Positions 43,777 through 46,683 of a stretch of 46,683 nt of DNA are shown in pieces. Source of the DNA: CALARM01 sp964431735 (GTDB lineage: Bacteria > Vulcanimicrobiota > SpSt-956 > JAKJGF01); NCBI GenBank assembly GCA_964431735.1, contig CAYSLJ010000038.1, positions 1-46,683 on the forward strand, written 5' to 3'. How positions within the stretch are numbered: the first letter of the stretch is position 1; the number at the start of each line of letters is the position of its first letter. A program made the position numbers and the translations under genes. The notes under the pieces are model-generated. The model was not told the origin of the DNA, did no database searches, and was given only the letters and a program-made list of their open reading frames with translations.

Positions 43777-45243
43777 ATGTTTGACAGCGTGATTACAAAA
43801 ATAACCGTAAAAACAGATAAAAAGCTTATATCTTCAATTGTAGCTTTTGTCCGGGATGTGGCAATCAATGAAGGATTAAACATAGAAGATGCCAGAAAAC
43901 TTGAACTCGTTGCAGATGAGGCCTGTCTTAACGTGATAGATCATGCCTTCGATGGGCAGGACGGAGCATATTTTGATATTACTCTGGAAAGAAGGCCGGC
44001 ACAGTTTGTAATAGCAATTGAAGACAAAGGACTGCCATTTGACTGGAAAACAGTAGACAGCGGCAAAGGTCAAGGTATAGGTCTCATGCTTATGAAAGCC
44101 TTCAGCGATGAAATAAAGTTTGTAAATTTAGGTAAAGACGGGAAACGTCTGGAATTAATAAAAAATTTCTCCTATGAAGAACATCCCTCAATTAAAGAAG
44201 AATGCGAAACTTCTCAGACCGGAGAAATTACCACAAAACCTGTTACCGTAAGATTCATGGAAGGAGAAGAAGGGGTAGCACTTGCAAAGTGCTTTTATCA
44301 TACATACGGTTATACTTACAGAGATTATATATATTATCCGGAAAAAATGAAAGAATTTCTGGAAAAAGGCCTCCAGAAATCAATAGTATCGATAACAGAA
44401 GATGGAGAAATCGCAGGACATATAGGAATAGCAAGGCAGAAGTCTGATGCAACTGTAGCAGAACTTATACAGTGTGTGGTACACCCTTCTTACAGAAAAA
44501 AAGGCCTCTTCAGCCGGATGATGGAAAAATCCCTGGACTGTGCAAAAGAGGATAATTTATACGGACTCTACAGTGAAGCAGTAACAGTACATCCTTTTGC
44601 TCAAAAAGTAAATCTTACCTACGGAGGACATGAAACAGGTTTCCTTTTTGCCAGCATTTCAGAAAGAAATATGGAAGAAGACCCTTACCGTCAGTCTTCT
44701 ATCATATATTATTTTAAAATCAATGAAGAGCCGGAACGTACTGTCTACATACCTCTTCAGCATACTACAATAATAAAGAACATATATGAACATATAAAAT
44801 TGCGCAGAAAATTTGAAAAACCTACAAGGAAAGCCACCTTCGATCTGCCTGACCATGCCATGGTAGATATAAAAGTAATACCGGACAGAAAGATTGCTTT
44901 TATGAATATTTCCCGATACGGCCCTGACCTTAAGGATCTTGTCAGGGTACACCTTAAAGAACTATGTCTGAATAAAATCGAATGTATCTATATAGATCTT
45001 CCCCTGACTCACCCTCTTACATGCACTTTCTGCACCACCCTGGAATATTTAGGTTTCTTCTTTGCCGGTTTAATTCCGGAACTTCACGACGGTGATATAC
45101 TCAGACTCCAGTATCTCAACAATGTAACAGTTGATCCCGAACAGACCATAATCATTTCTCCTTTTGGAAGGGATTTATTTAAATATATACAGAAATGCCA
45201 GGGTGAAGGAGGTCTCGTTAATTTGTTAAAGGGTGCTATTTGA
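43777..45243 (+). CDS. RsbW-like ATPase fused to GNAT acetyltransferase (488 aa)
   Basis: Residues about 5-135 are an HATPase_c_2 (anti-sigma/RsbW) domain: N box Glu48…Asn52 (DEACLNVIDHAF), IEDKGLPFD and GKGQGIGLMLMKAF. Residues about 148-300 are GNAT-like (GEIAGHIGIARQ, ELIQCVVHPSYRKKGLFSRMMEKSL with the acetyl-CoA loop RKKGL). The final about 180 residues form a further uncharacterised domain. RsbW proteins bind sigma or anti-anti-sigma factors and phosphorylate serines; the acetyl acceptor is unknown. Start ATG is chosen because AAGGAGA lies 6 nt upstream; the longer frame from 43729 starts in repeat DNA. Next to three kinase paralogues, a shared signalling role is plausible but unproven. 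Confidence 0.82.
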   Translation: MFDSVITKITVKTDKKLISSIVAFVRDVAINEGLNIEDARKLELVADEACLNVIDHAFDGQDGAYFDITLERRPAQFVIAIEDKGLPFDWKTVDSGKGQGIGLMLMKAFSDEIKFVNLGKDGKRLELIKNFSYEEHPSIKEECETSQTGEITTKPVTVRFMEGEEGVALAKCFYHTYGYTYRDYIYYPEKMKEFLEKGLQKSIVSITEDGEIAGHIGIARQKSDATVAELIQCVVHPSYRKKGLFSRMMEKSLDCAKEDNLYGLYSEAVTVHPFAQKVNLTYGGHETGFLFASISERNMEEDPYRQSSIIYYFKINEEPERTVYIPLQHTTIIKNIYEHIKLRRKFEKPTRKATFDLPDHAMVDIKVIPDRKIAFMNISRYGPDLKDLVRVHLKELCLNKIECIYIDLPLTHPLTCTFCTTLEYLGFFFAGLIPELHDGDILRLQYLNNVTVDPEQTIIISPFGRDLFKYIQKCQGEGGLVNLLKGAI

Positions 45244-45248
45244 TGTAT

Positions 45249-45275
45249 GATGCGTGATTTACGTAACCCGTGATT
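45249..45275. repeat. Degenerate heptamer array
   Basis: TGATGCGTGATTTACGTAAC followed by CCGTGATT, just after the ATPase/GNAT stop. Confidence 0.5.
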
Positions 45276-45285
45276 TACACCATTT

Positions 45286-45397
45286 AAAATGAAAATTCCT
45301 ATACCTTTAAATTATTTAGATTAAATCTCTTTAAATAAATTAATCCTAAAAAATTGATTTTATGCCATTAAAAATGAAAATTCCTACACTCTTAAAT
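45286..45397. repeat. Dispersed repeat F, tandem pair
   Basis: Two copies of AAAATGAAAATTCCTA + (T/C)AC(C/T)(T/C)TTAAATTA, at about 45286-45314 and 45364-45397, separated by 50 bp. Same family as 333-362 and 17689-17722. Confidence 0.65.
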
Positions 45398-45425
45398 TAA
45401 TTAACATTTTGTTAACATTAATATA

Positions 45426-45454
45426 TTGCTCTTAATCTAAATATACTTTATAAT
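45426..45454 (+). promoter_or_regulatory. Sigma-70-type promoter, apparently leaderless
   Basis: TTGCTC (45426-45431), a 17-bp spacer, then a perfect TATAAT (45449-45454). The ATG of the next gene begins only 7 nt after the -10 box, where transcription would start, and no ribosome-binding site is present. A TTAACATTTTGTTAA inverted repeat just upstream (about 45404-45418) could be an operator. Confidence 0.55.
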
Positions 45455-45461
45455 ACTATTT

Positions 45462-46634
45462 ATGATTATAAATAATAGTACAATCAAAAATAATTTTTCT
45501 TTTAAGCCTGCGGGAACAAAACTTATAGAAAAAAAGAATAATATTCCGGAGGATACAGTCAATATTTCCAGTACGTATAATAACAGCAATGATTTTTACG
45601 CAATCGGCTCTACAAATAGCGGATATAATGCTTCTGCCATACCTTATTCCTCTGAACGTAAAAGCACATTGCCATCTGCAATTCTTCCTGAACCATGTAA
45701 TACGTCAGGAACGTTCCAGAGCGGAGATTTTATAAAACCTGAAGCTGAATATACGTTTCAACTTTATTCTCCTGATAGTAAAAACTCATGCCAGCCTTCA
45801 TCCACAACCATAGGAATAGTTCATACAAATGATGAGCATGATAATACCTTTAAAAAATTCGGAAGGGAAGCTACCATTGTAAAACAGAGGGAAACAATTT
45901 ACGGAGATGAAAATTCATATATAATAAATCTGGGTGATATTACTTATAATGGTAACAGTAAAGAAAAAAATTCAAAATTTTTCGGCCCTGTAACATCTAT
46001 TCTTAACTCTATGGGTGTTGAACTTTTTGTGCCTGGCAATCATGATCTGGAACATGGAAGTGATTTTCTCAAAGAAAATGTTTTATCCGGACTTGAAGCT
46101 ACCAGTCTCCTTGGTAATGTAGCTCATAAATCAGGAGGAACACTGGAACATATAAAAGCTTACAAAATAGAAGAAATAAATGGAGTGAAGGTAGGTTTTA
46201 TCGGTGTTACCACCCCGAAAAGTCATGGAGAAGATAACAAAGAAGAAGATTTTACAGTCACTCCGATAGAGGAATCTCTACGGAAACTTATTCCTCAGGT
46301 AAAAAATGAAGGTGCTGAAATAACAGTAATACTCATGCATGAAGGTATAAATACGGCCAGATGTGTGGCTCAGTCTATTCCGGGTATAGACGTCATTATA
46401 GCCGGCCATGATCATAAGAAAACAGCAGAAGAAGTTAAAAATCCAGAGGGGAAAAATACTGTTATTGTTGAAGCAGGCGGCAATACCAATTATGTTGGAG
46501 ACATGGCTATTAAAATTGACCGGTCTTCAAAGAAAATATTGAGTATTAACTATAAACTCTTCAGCACCAGAGGTGTAAATTCAGATCCCGAAGTAAGTGA
46601 GATAGTACGTAAATATAAAAGCACTGTCACTTAG
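45462..46634 (+). CDS. 5'-nucleotidase/UshA-type metallophosphoesterase, catalytic domain only (390 aa)
   Basis: A low-complexity, Ser/Asn-rich N-terminus (1-115) without a signal peptide precedes a calcineurin-like domain with all metal motifs: Asp124 and His126 (HTNDEHDN), Asp159 (NLGDITYNG), Asn193-His194 (PGNHDLEHG), LMHEG and AGHDHK. UshA-type enzymes hydrolyse 5'-nucleotides and UDP-sugars and usually carry a C-terminal substrate-binding domain. Here the frame ends right after the catalytic domain (DPEVSEIVRKYKSTVT), and the stop TAG is made from the first bases of a family-A element. A truncation is therefore likely. Confidence 0.82.
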   Translation: MIINNSTIKNNFSFKPAGTKLIEKKNNIPEDTVNISSTYNNSNDFYAIGSTNSGYNASAIPYSSERKSTLPSAILPEPCNTSGTFQSGDFIKPEAEYTFQLYSPDSKNSCQPSSTTIGIVHTNDEHDNTFKKFGREATIVKQRETIYGDENSYIINLGDITYNGNSKEKNSKFFGPVTSILNSMGVELFVPGNHDLEHGSDFLKENVLSGLEATSLLGNVAHKSGGTLEHIKAYKIEEINGVKVGFIGVTTPKSHGEDNKEEDFTVTPIEESLRKLIPQVKNEGAEITVILMHEGINTARCVAQSIPGIDVIIAGHDHKKTAEEVKNPEGKNTVIVEAGGNTNYVGDMAIKIDRSSKKILSINYKLFSTRGVNSDPEVSEIVRKYKSTVT

Positions 46635-46683
46635 GAGTTGTCAGGAAATAACTACATCTTAATTACGATTTGTATCGTGACGC
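46631..46683. mobile_element. Palindromic element, family A, copy 4 (cut by the window end)
   Basis: TTAGGAGTTGTCAGGAAAT at the left edge, then the arm up to CGTGACGC at 46676. Only the left half is visible. It overlaps the stop codon of the phosphoesterase gene. Confidence 0.75.

Noticed and set aside
1..46683. Cyanobacterial origin because of heptamer repeats
   Set aside because: No photosynthetic gene is present; the gene content (dehydratase activase, DUF39 sulfurtransferase, zinc-ribbon kinases) points to an anaerobic lineage instead.
1..46683. tRNA or rRNA genes
   Set aside because: No cloverleaf with a GTTCRANNC arm or rRNA-like conserved stretch was found in any gap.

Overview
This is about 46.7 kb of AT-rich chromosome (GC roughly in the upper thirties by eye) from a free-living bacterium that looks anaerobic and has a membrane and envelope. 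The anaerobic signals are a 2-hydroxyacyl-CoA-dehydratase-type activase, the ferredoxin-dependent sulfide-to-homocysteine gene pair otherwise known from methanogens and strict anaerobes, and a DUF362 ferredoxin. Haem synthesis and cytochrome c maturation genes are also present. Soluble eukaryote-like Ser/Thr kinases with beta-propellers, a giant alpha-2-macroglobulin, and TPR and HEAT proteins suggest a little-studied, deep-branching phylum. The window has no rRNA or tRNA, so I do not assign one.

Layout. 1-3.1 kb: end of a RelE/ParE-like toxin gene, a heptad coiled-coil protein, and a pair of DUF3592/arrestin-like proteins. 3.3-9.0 kb: a 1904-residue secreted alpha-2-macroglobulin with an N-terminal propeller and an intact CxEQ thioester. 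9.0-14.4 kb (minus): a FabH-like thiolase-fold enzyme followed 6 bp later by a double-headed acyl-CoA dehydratase activase. 14.7-16.3 kb: HEAT-repeat/zinc protein. 16.3-19.1 kb: a repeat-dense, gene-poor island with one 58-residue gene and one unknown 202-residue gene. 19.1-24.4 kb: Nudix ADP-ribose pyrophosphatase, aspartate kinase, aspartate-semialdehyde sulfurtransferase plus its NIL/2x[4Fe-4S] partner (a route from aspartate towards homocysteine), and a short UvrC. 24.5-33.2 kb: REC-histidine kinase, orphan HsdR_N-like nuclease domain, ARPP-1 domain protein, GT-C/TPR membrane protein, RarA, DUF362 ferredoxin. 33.5-36.6 kb: hemA plus two converging CcsA-family haem-handling proteins. 37.1-43.7 kb: three tandem paralogues of zinc ribbon + protein kinase + 8-bladed propeller, the first a pseudokinase. 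43.8-46.6 kb: an RsbW-like ATPase/GNAT fusion and a 5'-nucleotidase-like phosphoesterase.

The most striking feature lies between the genes. Nearly every gap carries degenerate heptamer arrays of a few recurring families (TGACGCG/TAACGCG; TGAATAG/TGAGTAG/TCACCAC; AGCTGAT; ACCTGAC). Many sit at the centre of small palindromic, transposase-less elements with their own terminal inverted repeats; I separate five such families, A-E. Because the unit is 7 nt and contains TGA or TAA, an array gives stop codons in all three frames on one strand and none on the other. Several genes here actually end in repeat-derived stops, and one gene (the activase) carries an array in the open orientation inside its reading frame. 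uvrC and the phosphoesterase gene both stop exactly at the edge of a family-A element, and UvrC has lost its C-terminal helix-hairpin-helix domain.
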